A model generated the notes under the pieces. The model ran no database searches and was not told where the DNA came from. It saw only the letters and a list, made by a program, of their open reading frames with translations. Positions 1 to 6,522 of a stretch of 9,006 bases of DNA are shown one piece after another. A program made the translations under genes and the position numbers. Every line of letters begins with the position of its first letter. Within the stretch, counting starts at the first letter, position 1. Source of the stretch: Alphaproteobacteria bacterium (GTDB lineage: Bacteria > Pseudomonadota > Alphaproteobacteria > Caulobacterales > Caulobacteraceae); NCBI GenBank assembly GCA_028869395.1, contig JAGWSE010000376.1, positions 1 to 9,006 of the forward strand, in the 5' to 3' direction.

Positions 1-1
1 G

Positions 2-106
2 CCGGCGCGCGGCGGCGGCGAGGCGCAACCGCAGCGTGCGGGCTTCAAGGGCCCGCGGCGCAACCGCGGCCGCAGCGGCGGCGGCGGCGTCTGGTCGAAC
101 CACTAG
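2..106 (+). CDS. C-terminal end of an Arg/Gly-rich protein (partial), possibly an RNA-binding protein such as a DEAD-box helicase
   Basis: Only the last 34 codons are in the window; the gene enters from the left and stops at TAG 104-106. The reading frame gives a tail rich in Gly and Arg with RGG/RRNRGR-like clusters, a run of four Gly, and the terminus VWSNH. Such basic, glycine-rich tails are known from DEAD-box RNA helicases and from some rRNA pseudouridine synthases, where they bind RNA non-specifically. No catalytic domain is visible, so the family cannot be decided here. Nearly all codons end in G or C, as in the neighbouring genes. It reads in the same direction as the monooxygenase gene, but the 130-bp gap makes co-transcription uncertain. 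Confidence 0.6.
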   Translation, partial: PARGGGEAQPQRAGFKGPRRNRGRSGGGGVWSNH

Positions 107-176
107 AGCGATCGATCCGGCCAGCGAAGGTCTCGCCGCGATCGCATTTGAAAAACCGCGCGGCGCGAGGCAGGCT

Positions 177-193
177 GGTGATCATTGATCACC
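177..193. promoter_or_regulatory. 17-bp dyad, candidate operator upstream of the Baeyer-Villiger monooxygenase
   Basis: GGTGATCATTGATCACC is a perfect inverted repeat with 8-bp arms around a single central T (185). After one mismatch on each side, two further base pairs match outward (174-175 with 195-196). It ends 43 nt before the monooxygenase ATG, in a non-coding gap that is otherwise GC-rich, so this AT-containing symmetric site stands out. The size and symmetry suit a dimeric regulator of TetR, GntR or MarR type. A TTGAAA hexamer at 148-153 could be a -35 element, but no convincing -10 follows. Function is inferred from symmetry and position only; the regulator is not in the window. Confidence 0.45.
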
Positions 194-236
194 GGCCGCC
201 GTCCGCGCGGGCCGGACCCCCTATTTGAGGCGTTCG

Positions 237-2051
237 ATGAGCGACGTGGCCGAGGCCCCCCAGAAGCGGCCGATCGACAAGCAGGCGCTGCTGAAGAAGT
301 ACATCGCCGAGCGCGACAAGCGCCTGCGCGCCGACGGCAACAGCCAGTACCTGCAGCTGAAGGGACAGCTGGCGCACTACGCCGAGGATCCCTACACGCC
401 CTTCGTCGAGCGGGCGCCCGTCACCGATCACGTGACCTTCGCCTTCATCGGCGGCGGGTTCGCGGGCCTGGTGACCGGCGCGCGACTTGTCGAGGCGGGG
501 ATCAAGGATGTCCGCATCGTCGAGAAGGGCGGGGACTTCGGCGGCACCTGGTACTGGAACCGCTATCCCGGCGCTCAGTGCGACACGGCCTCCATGGTCT
601 ACATGCCGCTGCTCGAGGAGACCGGCCACGCGCCCAGCGAGAAGTACGCCCACGCGCCCGAGATCCTGGAGCAATGCCAGCGGATCGGCCGCCAGTTCGG
701 GCTCTACGACAAGGCGCTGCTGCACACGGAGGTGACCGACGTCTCCTGGGACGAGGCCGCCTCGCGCTGGGTGATCGCCACCAACCGCGGCGACCGCTTC
801 ACGGCGAGCTTCATCGGCCTGGGCACCGGGCCCCTGCACGTGCCGAAGCTGCCCGGCATCCCGGGGATCGAGGACTTCAGGGGCCATTCCTTCCACACCA
901 GCCGGTGGGACTACGACTACACGGGCGGCGATCCGAAGGGCGCGCCGCTCACGAAGCTGGCCGACAAGCGGGTGGCGATCATCGGCACCGGGGCGACCGC
1001 CGTGCAGTGCGTGCCGCACCTCGCCGCCGCGGCCAAGGCGCTCTACGTCTTCCAGCGCACGCCCTCGTCGGTGGACGTGCGCGCCAACGCCCCGATCGAC
1101 CGGGAATGGTTCGAGGGCGTCGCGACGCCGGGGTGGCAGCAGCGGTGGCTGGAGAACTTCACCGCCAACCAGGCCGGCGGCACGGCCGAGGAAGACCTGG
1201 TCAAGGACGGCTGGACGGACCTGTCGCGGCGCATCCGCAGCCGGATCGGCCACCTGCCGCTGGAGCAGCGCAACCTGGCCAACATGCTGGCCGCCTACGA
1301 GGACGCCGACTTCGAGAAAATGGAGGAGATCCGCGCGCGGGTGGACGAAATCATCGGCGACGCGGAGACGGCGCAGCGGCTCAAGGCCTGGTACCGGCAG
1401 CTGTGCAAGCGGCCGTGCTTCCACGACGAATACCTGCAGGCCTTCAACCGGCCGAACGTCAGCCTCGTCGACACCGACGGCAAGGGCGTGGAGCGGATCA
1501 CCGAGACGGGCGTGGTGGCGGGCGGCCGCGAGTACGAGGTCGACTGCATCATCTACGCCTCCGGGTTCGAGGTGGGCACGGAGTACAAGCGCCGCGCGGG
1601 CTTCGACCTGACCGGCCGGGACGGGTTCAAGCTGTCGGAGGCCTGGGCGCAGGGCATGCGCACCAAGCACGGGGTGCACGTGCACGGCTTCCCCAACGCC
1701 TTCTTTGTGCAGCCCACGCAGGGCGCCAACCTGATCTCCAACGTGCCGCACAACCTGACCGAGGCGGGCCGGACGATCGCCATGATCATCCGCCACGCGC
1801 TGGACGCCGGCGCCAAGGAGGTCGAGGTCACCAAGGACGCGCAGGACGCCTGGGTGGAGCTGCTGCTGCACGCCCCGGCGCGGCTGATGGGCTCGCCCGA
1901 CTGCACGCCCGGCTACTACAACAACGAGGGCCAGCCACAGCACGAGATCGCCCGCTACAACGTGGGCTATCCGGCGGGTCCGCAGGCCTATTTCAAGTAC
2001 CTGGAGGATTGGCGCAGCTCCGGCGCTTTCGAAGGGCTGGAATTCCGGTAG
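237..2051 (+). CDS. Baeyer-Villiger monooxygenase (class B flavoprotein monooxygenase), long form
   Basis: This is predicted to be a cytosolic FAD- and NADPH-dependent enzyme that inserts one oxygen of O2 next to a ketone, giving an ester or lactone. The 604-residue protein has the FAD-binding motif GGGFAG at 72-77, then a FGGTWYWNRYPGAQCD stretch typical of the family. The diagnostic BVMO fingerprint FxGxxxHxxxW is complete (F214, G216, H220, W224), and a second dinucleotide-binding motif GTGATA lies at 250-255. About 70 residues precede the FAD motif, and total length is near that of cyclopentadecanone and cyclododecanone monooxygenases (about 600), longer than phenylacetone monooxygenase (about 540). 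The frame is open further upstream from TTG 225, but ATG 237 is preferred because GAGG at 227-230 lies 6 nt ahead of it. The substrate cannot be read from sequence; a cyclic, terpenoid or steroid ketone is plausible. It stands alone, with 107 bp before the next gene. Confidence 0.93.
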   Translation: MSDVAEAPQKRPIDKQALLKKYIAERDKRLRADGNSQYLQLKGQLAHYAEDPYTPFVERAPVTDHVTFAFIGGGFAGLVTGARLVEAGIKDVRIVEKGGDFGGTWYWNRYPGAQCDTASMVYMPLLEETGHAPSEKYAHAPEILEQCQRIGRQFGLYDKALLHTEVTDVSWDEAASRWVIATNRGDRFTASFIGLGTGPLHVPKLPGIPGIEDFRGHSFHTSRWDYDYTGGDPKGAPLTKLADKRVAIIGTGATAVQCVPHLAAAAKALYVFQRTPSSVDVRANAPIDREWFEGVATPGWQQRWLENFTANQAGGTAEEDLVKDGWTDLSRRIRSRIGHLPLEQRNLANMLAAYEDADFEKMEEIRARVDEIIGDAETAQRLKAWYRQLCKRPCFHDEYLQAFNRPNVSLVDTDGKGVERITETGVVAGGREYEVDCIIYASGFEVGTEYKRRAGFDLTGRDGFKLSEAWAQGMRTKHGVHVHGFPNAFFVQPTQGANLISNVPHNLTEAGRTIAMIIRHALDAGAKEVEVTKDAQDAWVELLLHAPARLMGSPDCTPGYYNNEGQPQHEIARYNVGYPAGPQAYFKYLEDWRSSGAFEGLEFR

Positions 2052-2108
2052 GCCGACGCCGCAGGATTCCTATCACGGTTCTGCGAATTACTGGCGCGCG
2101 GGCGATCG

Positions 2109-2116
2109 GCTAGGGT
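2109..2116 (+). promoter_or_regulatory. Possible -10-like element before the DUF2061 gene
   Basis: GCTAGGGT resembles the alphaproteobacterial housekeeping -10 pattern GCTANAWC (Caulobacter type) and lies 42 nt before the DUF2061 start. A weak -35-like TTACTGG sits 14 nt further upstream at 2088-2094. Similar GCTAGG or GCTAGA motifs occur before two other genes in this window, which is the main support. If real, it would drive the DUF2061 gene and perhaps the sulfatase 41 nt downstream. Confidence 0.3.
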
Positions 2117-2158
2117 GGCATCCGGAAGGGGGCCGCCCACCGACCGAGGATCCGCCGC

Positions 2159-2464
2159 ATGTTCCTGCGCCCACCGGAAACCCACTCCCGCTCCGTCGTG
2201 AAGGCCGTCAGCTGGCGGATCCTGGGCAGCATCGACACCTTCGCGATCAGCTTCCTGGTGACGGGCGAGCTGGTGTTCGCCGCCTCGATCGCCTCGGTCG
2301 AGACCTTCACCAAGCTGGCGCTGTACTACGTCCACGAACGGGCGTGGGCGCGCGTGCCCTGGGGCCGCGCGGAGCGCGCCGGAGCCGTCGCGAACGGCGA
2401 GCCGCCGGCCGCGGGGCCGGGTCCCTCCCCTGAACGGGTAGCGGCCGAGGTTGCCCTGACGTAG
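2159..2464 (+). CDS. DUF2061 family small membrane protein
   Basis: The 101-residue protein carries the DUF2061 signature: KAVSWRILGSIDTF near 15-28, LVTGELVFAASIASVETFTKL near 33-53, and YYVHERAWARVPWG near 55-68. Two hydrophobic stretches at about 22-35 and 37-57 are consistent with two inner-membrane helices. The molecular role of the family is not known. The last 30 or so residues are an Ala/Pro/Gly/Glu-rich tail of low complexity beyond the conserved domain. ATG 2159 is supported by GAGGA at 2146-2150, 8 nt upstream. The sulfatase gene starts 41 nt after its stop on the same strand, so the two may be co-transcribed. The family is known to turn up near sulfur-assimilation genes in some bacteria, which could fit a neighbour that releases sulfate, but that link is conjecture. 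Confidence 0.85.
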   Translation: MFLRPPETHSRSVVKAVSWRILGSIDTFAISFLVTGELVFAASIASVETFTKLALYYVHERAWARVPWGRAERAGAVANGEPPAAGPGPSPERVAAEVALT

Positions 2465-2505
2465 CGTCAAGATCCCAATGGTCCGCGCGTAACCCGGGGA
2501 GCGGC

Positions 2506-4374
2506 ATGGCGGACCAGAGGAACGAGGCCACGGAAGCCACCAAGGCGGCGCAGGCCGCTATCGCCGGGCGCCTGCCGAGGGACGACGGCAGGGACTTCGA
2601 GCTGGCGCGACGGGGTTTCCTGGGCACCATCCCCAACGCCGAGGTGGCCGGCGCGTGGAGCCAGGCGCCGTTCGGCTTCCTGGACGGCGAGCGGCCGGAC
2701 ACCGTCAATCCGAGCCTGTGGCGGCAAGCCCGGCTGAACGCCATCCATGGGCTGTTCGAGGCCGCGCCGGGGATCTACCAGGTCCGCGGCTTCGACATCT
2801 CCAACATCACCTTCATCGAGGGCGACCACGGCTATGTCGTGATCGACCCCCTGACCTCCGCCCAGCCGGCGGCCGCGGCGCTGAAGCTGATGCGCGATCA
2901 CCGCGGCGACAAGCCGGTCACCGGCGTGATCTACACCCACAGCCACGTGGACCATTACGGCGGCATCCGGGGCGTGCTGTCGGACGAGGAGATCGCCGCA
3001 GGCGCCGTGCCGATCGTGGCCCCGGAGGGCTTCCTGCAGGCGGCGGTCAGCGAAAACGTGCTGCTGGGCAACGCGATGGGCCGGCGGGCGACGTACATGT
3101 ACGGCGCCCTGCTGCCGCGCGACGCCAGGGGCCACGTGGATTCCGGCCTGGGCAAGGCCGTCTCGATGGGCGCCGTGGGCCTCGTGCCCCCGACGGATTC
3201 GATCACCACGACCGGCGAGCGGCGCACCATCGACGGGGTGGAGATCGTCTTCCAGGTGACACCCGACACCGAGGCGCCGGCGGAGATGAACTTCTTCTTC
3301 CCCCGCCACGGGGCGCTGTGCATGGCGGAGAACTGCAGCTGCCACCTGCACAACCTCTATACGCCGCGCGGCGCGCAGGTGCGCGACGCCAAGGCGTGGA
3401 GCTTCTACATCGACGAGGCGCTGGCGATGTTCGGCGCCGAGAGCGGCGTGATGTTCGCGAGCCACCACTGGCCGAGGTGGGGCGCAACCGAGATCGCAGC
3501 CTTCCTCGCGAAGCAGCGCGACCTCTACAAGTTCGTCCACGACCAGTCGCTGCGGATGGCGAACCACGGGCTGAACGCGGTCGAGATCGCCGAGCGCCTG
3601 CGGCTGCCGCCGAGCCTCGAGGCCGAGTGGTATACGCGCAGCTACTACGGGACGCTGAACCATAACGCCAAGGCGGTGTATCAGCGCTACCTCGGCTGGT
3701 TCGACGGCAACCCGGCCAACCTGCACAAGCATCCGCCGGTCGAGGCGGGAAGGCGCTACGTCGACCTGGCGGGCGGGCCCGAGGCGCTGCTCGCGAAGGC
3801 GAAGGCGGCCTATGACGCGGGCGACTACCGCTGGGTGGCGGAGGTGGTGAGCCATCTGGTGTTCGCCGATCCGGCCAACATGGCCGCCCGAGAGCTGGAG
3901 GCGGCCGCGCTGGAGCAGATGGGCTACCAGGCCGAGTCCGGGCCCTGGCGCGACTTCTACCTGACGGGCGCGCAGGAGCTTCGCAACCCGAGGCCGCCCG
4001 TGTCCGGGCCGCGGCAAGGGGCGGCGGGCCAGCTGCGGGCCTTGCCCGGCGAGCAGCTGCTGGATGCGCTTTCGGTGCGGCTCAACGGCGAGACGGCCGG
4101 CGAGGCGATGATCGCCTTCACGGCCGCCTTCACCGACGCGAACGAGCGGTTCGCGGTGCGGATCGAGAACGCCGTCCTGCACCACAAGCCGGGCGTGGGC
4201 GGCCCCGAGGCGCGGCTGACGCGCGGCACGCTGGTCTCGCTGCTCACCGGCGAGACGACTCTGGAGGCGGCGCAGGCGGACGGGTCGGTTTCCGGAGACG
4301 GAGCAGAGGCGATGGGCGAGTTGCTGGCCTTGCTCGACCGCTTCGACTTCTGGTTCGAGATCGTGGCGCCGTAG
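2506..4374 (+). CDS. Alkyl sulfatase, SdsA1/type III family (metallo-beta-lactamase fold), without a signal peptide
   Basis: This enzyme is predicted to hydrolyse sulfate esters of alkyl alcohols to the alcohol and inorganic sulfate using two zinc ions. The 622-residue protein has an MBL domain at about 90-330 with THSHVDH (H145, H147, D149, H150). E256 (TEAPAEMN), E275 (MAEN) and H320 (SHHWP) complete the zinc ligands. All seven match those recalled for Pseudomonas SdsA1 (169, 171, 173, 174, 280, 299, 344) at a constant offset of 24. An alkylsulfatase dimerisation domain follows (about 340-490, with NHNAKAVYQRYLGWFDG), then an SCP2-like C-terminal domain (about 505-620). SdsA1 is exported and about 658 long; here the N-terminus is hydrophilic (MADQRNEATEATK) with no signal sequence, so a cytosolic site is inferred. 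ATG 2506 has GGGGAG at 2496-2501, rather close at 4 nt. Its stop lies 3 nt from that of the converging SDR gene. Primary versus secondary sulfate preference is not readable. Confidence 0.93.
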   Translation: MADQRNEATEATKAAQAAIAGRLPRDDGRDFELARRGFLGTIPNAEVAGAWSQAPFGFLDGERPDTVNPSLWRQARLNAIHGLFEAAPGIYQVRGFDISNITFIEGDHGYVVIDPLTSAQPAAAALKLMRDHRGDKPVTGVIYTHSHVDHYGGIRGVLSDEEIAAGAVPIVAPEGFLQAAVSENVLLGNAMGRRATYMYGALLPRDARGHVDSGLGKAVSMGAVGLVPPTDSITTTGERRTIDGVEIVFQVTPDTEAPAEMNFFFPRHGALCMAENCSCHLHNLYTPRGAQVRDAKAWSFYIDEALAMFGAESGVMFASHHWPRWGATEIAAFLAKQRDLYKFVHDQSLRMANHGLNAVEIAERLRLPPSLEAEWYTRSYYGTLNHNAKAVYQRYLGWFDGNPANLHKHPPVEAGRRYVDLAGGPEALLAKAKAAYDAGDYRWVAEVVSHLVFADPANMAARELEAAALEQMGYQAESGPWRDFYLTGAQELRNPRPPVSGPRQGAAGQLRALPGEQLLDALSVRLNGETAGEAMIAFTAAFTDANERFAVRIENAVLHHKPGVGGPEARLTRGTLVSLLTGETTLEAAQADGSVSGDGAEAMGELLALLDRFDFWFEIVAP

Positions 4375-4377
4375 GCC

Positions 4378-5346
4378 TCAGACGCTTTTTGCGCTGTCGC
4401 CGGCGGTGACCTCGTATTCGGCGCCGGTGACCATGGCCGCGGCGTCGGAGGCGAGGAAGACGGCGGTCGGGGAGACGTCCTCGGGCCGCAGCCAGGCGAC
4501 TTTCAGCGCCGTGACCGGGGCGCGGGCGTCCCAGGCTTGGCTCGGCACGGCGTGGTCTGGCTTGTGGCCGGTGACCTCGCCGATCGCCTCGGCGAGGCGC
4601 GCCTCATAGCGAGTGAGCTTGGTGTCGACCAGACCCGGGATTATCGCGTTGACGGTGATGTTGTGTTCGCCAAGCTCGAGGGCGGCGGACTTCATGAGGC
4701 CGAGGATCCCCCACTTGGAGGCCGAGTAGCTCGAGGCGTGCTTGGTGCCGTGCTTCCCCTGCATCGAGGAGAGCACGACGATCCGGCCGCACTTGCGCTG
4801 GACCATCTTGGGCGCGAAGGCGCGCAGGGTGTTGGCGGTGCCGTTGAGGTTGACCTCGATAGTATCGCGCCAGTCGGCGTCATCCATGTCCAGCAGCGGC
4901 TTCCAACGCTGGATGGCGGCGTTGGCGACGACGATATCGATCCGCCCGAAGTCCCGTTCCACCTGCTCCGCCGCGCCGCGCAGCGCCTGGATGTCGCGGA
5001 TGTCGGCGCGAATTGCCTGGGCCCTCGCCCCATAGGCCCGGACCTGTCGCACCGTCTCATCGAGATCCTCCGGCGTCGCCGGTTCGGCGTTGGAGGCCGG
5101 GCTGACGGGGCCCGCGATATCGATCAGGGCGAGGTCGGCGCCGTTCGCGGCCATCTCCACGGCGATGGCGCGGCCGATGCCGCGCGCCGCGCCGGTGACC
5201 ACCGCGACCTTGCCGTCGAGCTGGACGCCGCGGGCAGGGCGGATCGGACCCGCGCTCTTCTCCGGCGGCGGCTCGGGCATGGGCTCGCCGTTCAGCACGT
5301 GCGGGCCCGGTTCGATGCGGGTCTCGTGGCGGGGGCTTTCTGACAT
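4378..5346 (-). CDS. SDR-family oxidoreductase of the carveol dehydrogenase/mycofactocin-associated type
   Basis: The predicted reaction is NAD-dependent oxidation of a secondary alcohol to a ketone, or the reverse. The 322-residue protein has the classical SDR cofactor motif TGAARGIG (51-58), an Asp at 76 at the end of strand beta-2 that favours NAD over NADP, NAA at 142-144, and the catalytic set S184, Y197 and K201 (YSASK). Between strand beta-2 and the next helix lies an extra segment at about 78-101 (GPVSPASNAEPATPEDLDETVRQV in two halves). It closely resembles the insertion of mycofactocin-associated SDRs and Rhodococcus carveol dehydrogenase, which keep NAD bound. A Pro-rich tail of about 40 residues precedes the SDR fold and is not typical. 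ATG 5346 is preferred because AGGAG (complement of 5353-5357) lies 6 nt upstream; Met23 is a weaker alternative. It is divergent from the COG3618 gene and convergent with the sulfatase. Confidence 0.9.
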   Translation of the reverse strand: MSESPRHETRIEPGPHVLNGEPMPEPPPEKSAGPIRPARGVQLDGKVAVVTGAARGIGRAIAVEMAANGADLALIDIAGPVSPASNAEPATPEDLDETVRQVRAYGARAQAIRADIRDIQALRGAAEQVERDFGRIDIVVANAAIQRWKPLLDMDDADWRDTIEVNLNGTANTLRAFAPKMVQRKCGRIVVLSSMQGKHGTKHASSYSASKWGILGLMKSAALELGEHNITVNAIIPGLVDTKLTRYEARLAEAIGEVTGHKPDHAVPSQAWDARAPVTALKVAWLRPEDVSPTAVFLASDAAAMVTGAEYEVTAGDSAKSV

Positions 5347-5412
5347 CGGCGTCTCCTGGCGCCGACAAACCCACCCGGACGCGCCGGAGTTGCGGCCGGG
5401 CTCTATCGATCT

Positions 5413-5434
5413 GCCGCCAAAGGGCGGCTAGGCT
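5413..5434. promoter_or_regulatory. Divergent intergenic region: short inverted repeat next to a -10-like motif
   Basis: In the 116-bp gap between the divergent SDR and COG3618 genes, GCCGCC (5413-5418) and GGCGGC (5423-5428) form a perfect 6-bp inverted repeat with a 4-nt loop. It runs straight into GCTAGGCT (5427-5434), which resembles the alphaproteobacterial -10 pattern and lies 28 nt before the ATG at 5463. No good -35 is seen at the usual distance. The repeat could be an operator overlapping the promoter, or only GC-rich chance; G/C palindromes of this size are frequent in DNA of this composition. Confidence 0.3.
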
Positions 5435-5462
5435 CGGTGCAAGACAAGATCGTGGAGGACGC

Positions 5463-6518
5463 ATGAGCCAGCCGGCGACGACCATCGAGACCATCCTCGA
5501 GCCCGATCTGCCGATCGTGGACCCGCATCATCACCTGTGGGACCGCCGCACCGCGCCCGAACCGCCGCCGGAGATCGCCGGCCATCCGTTCCTGGTCGCG
5601 ATCCGCCCGGCGCGGCGCTACCTGCTGGACGAGCTGCTGGCCGACACCGGATCGGGCCACAACGTGCTGGCCACCGTCTTCGTCGAGTGTGGCGCCTTCT
5701 ACAAGGCCGACGGCCCCCTCGAGATGCGTCCCGTGGGCGAGACCGAGTTCGTCAACGGCGTGGCCGCGATGAGCGCCAGCGGCGTGTACGGCGCGACCAG
5801 GGCCTGCGCCGGGATCGTCTCCCGGGCGGACCTGCTGCTGGGCGACGGCGTGGCCCCGGTGCTGGAGGCGCACATCCAGGCCGGCGGCGGCCGGTTCCGC
5901 GGCATCCGCAACTCCGCCTCCTTCGACGAGGACAAGGCCGTGCTGGGGCCGCTGAATCGGGTCGAGGCCGGGCTCTATCGCTCAGAGAAGTTCCGCGAGG
6001 GGTTCAAGCACCTGGCGAGGCTGGGCCTTTCGTTCGACGCCTGGCTGCTGGAGCCGCAGCTGCCGGACGTGATCGACCTCGCCCGCGCCTTCCCGGACAC
6101 CACCATCGTGCTCGACCACGTGGGTACGCCGCTGGGCCGCGGCTCCTACGAGGGCACGCGCGAGGCGCGCTTCCCGATCTGGCGCGACAACATCCGCGAG
6201 CTGGCCAGGAGCGAGAACGTGGTGGTGAAGCTGGGCGGGCTGGCCATGACCTTCTGCAACTTCCCCTCGTTCCTGGCCGAGCCGCGGGCGCCCTCCTCCC
6301 AGCTCGCCGACGAGTGGCGGCCCTACATCGAGACCTGCATCGAGGCCTTCGGGGCCAAGCGCTGCATGTTCGAGAGCAACTTCCCCGTCGACATGGGGGC
6401 CTGCAGCTACGCGACGCTCTGGAACGCCTTCAAGCGCATCGCGGCCGGCGCCTCGGCGGAAGAGAAGGCGCACCTGTTCGCGGGCACGGCGACGCGCACC
6501 TACCGACTGGAGCTGTAG
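5463..6518 (+). CDS. Amidohydrolase-superfamily hydrolase, COG3618 (lactonase/LigI-like TIM barrel)
   Basis: The 351-residue protein has the family start PIVDPHHHLWD, with the HxH pair H22/H24 at the end of strand 1, then FVECGAFY, RFRGIRNS, VLDHVGTP (H219) and MFESNFPVD (catalytic-type D310). This is the COG3618 pattern, whose characterised members open lactones: 2-pyrone-4,6-dicarboxylate hydrolase LigI, and sugar lactonases. LigI has been reported to work without a metal, so metal use cannot be assumed. There is no signal peptide, so it is cytosolic. The protein is somewhat longer than LigI (about 290-300), with an inserted segment around residues 30-60. ATG 5463 follows GGAGG at 5454-5458. 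Its place beside an SDR and near a Baeyer-Villiger monooxygenase makes a lactone or ester product of the latter a reasonable substrate guess, but an unrelated carboxylic ester or amide is also possible. Confidence 0.85.
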   Translation: MSQPATTIETILEPDLPIVDPHHHLWDRRTAPEPPPEIAGHPFLVAIRPARRYLLDELLADTGSGHNVLATVFVECGAFYKADGPLEMRPVGETEFVNGVAAMSASGVYGATRACAGIVSRADLLLGDGVAPVLEAHIQAGGGRFRGIRNSASFDEDKAVLGPLNRVEAGLYRSEKFREGFKHLARLGLSFDAWLLEPQLPDVIDLARAFPDTTIVLDHVGTPLGRGSYEGTREARFPIWRDNIRELARSENVVVKLGGLAMTFCNFPSFLAEPRAPSSQLADEWRPYIETCIEAFGAKRCMFESNFPVDMGACSYATLWNAFKRIAAGASAEEKAHLFAGTATRTYRLEL

Positions 6519-6522
6519 CGCC

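Noticed and set aside
108..145. Inverted repeat GCGATCG/CGATCGC after the first partial gene, considered as a terminator
   Set aside because: The loop is 24 nt and no T-run follows on the plus strand, so it does not look like an intrinsic terminator; GCGATCGC-like words are frequent in such DNA.
189..1943. Long open frame antisense to the Baeyer-Villiger monooxygenase
   Set aside because: Its translation is Arg/Ala/His/Val-rich without any recognisable family motif, as expected for a shadow frame in high-GC DNA; the sense frame has complete BVMO motifs.
185..2113. Second plus-strand open frame over the monooxygenase
   Set aside because: Composition is dominated by Arg, Gly and Ala with no domain pattern; it is a frame shadow caused by GC bias.
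2467..4185. Long open frame antisense to the alkyl sulfatase
   Set aside because: No recognisable motif, and the sense frame carries the full zinc-ligand set and all expected domains.
4537..5343. Plus-strand open frame opposite the SDR gene
   Set aside because: Low-complexity shadow composition; the minus-strand frame has every SDR motif and a good ribosome-binding site.
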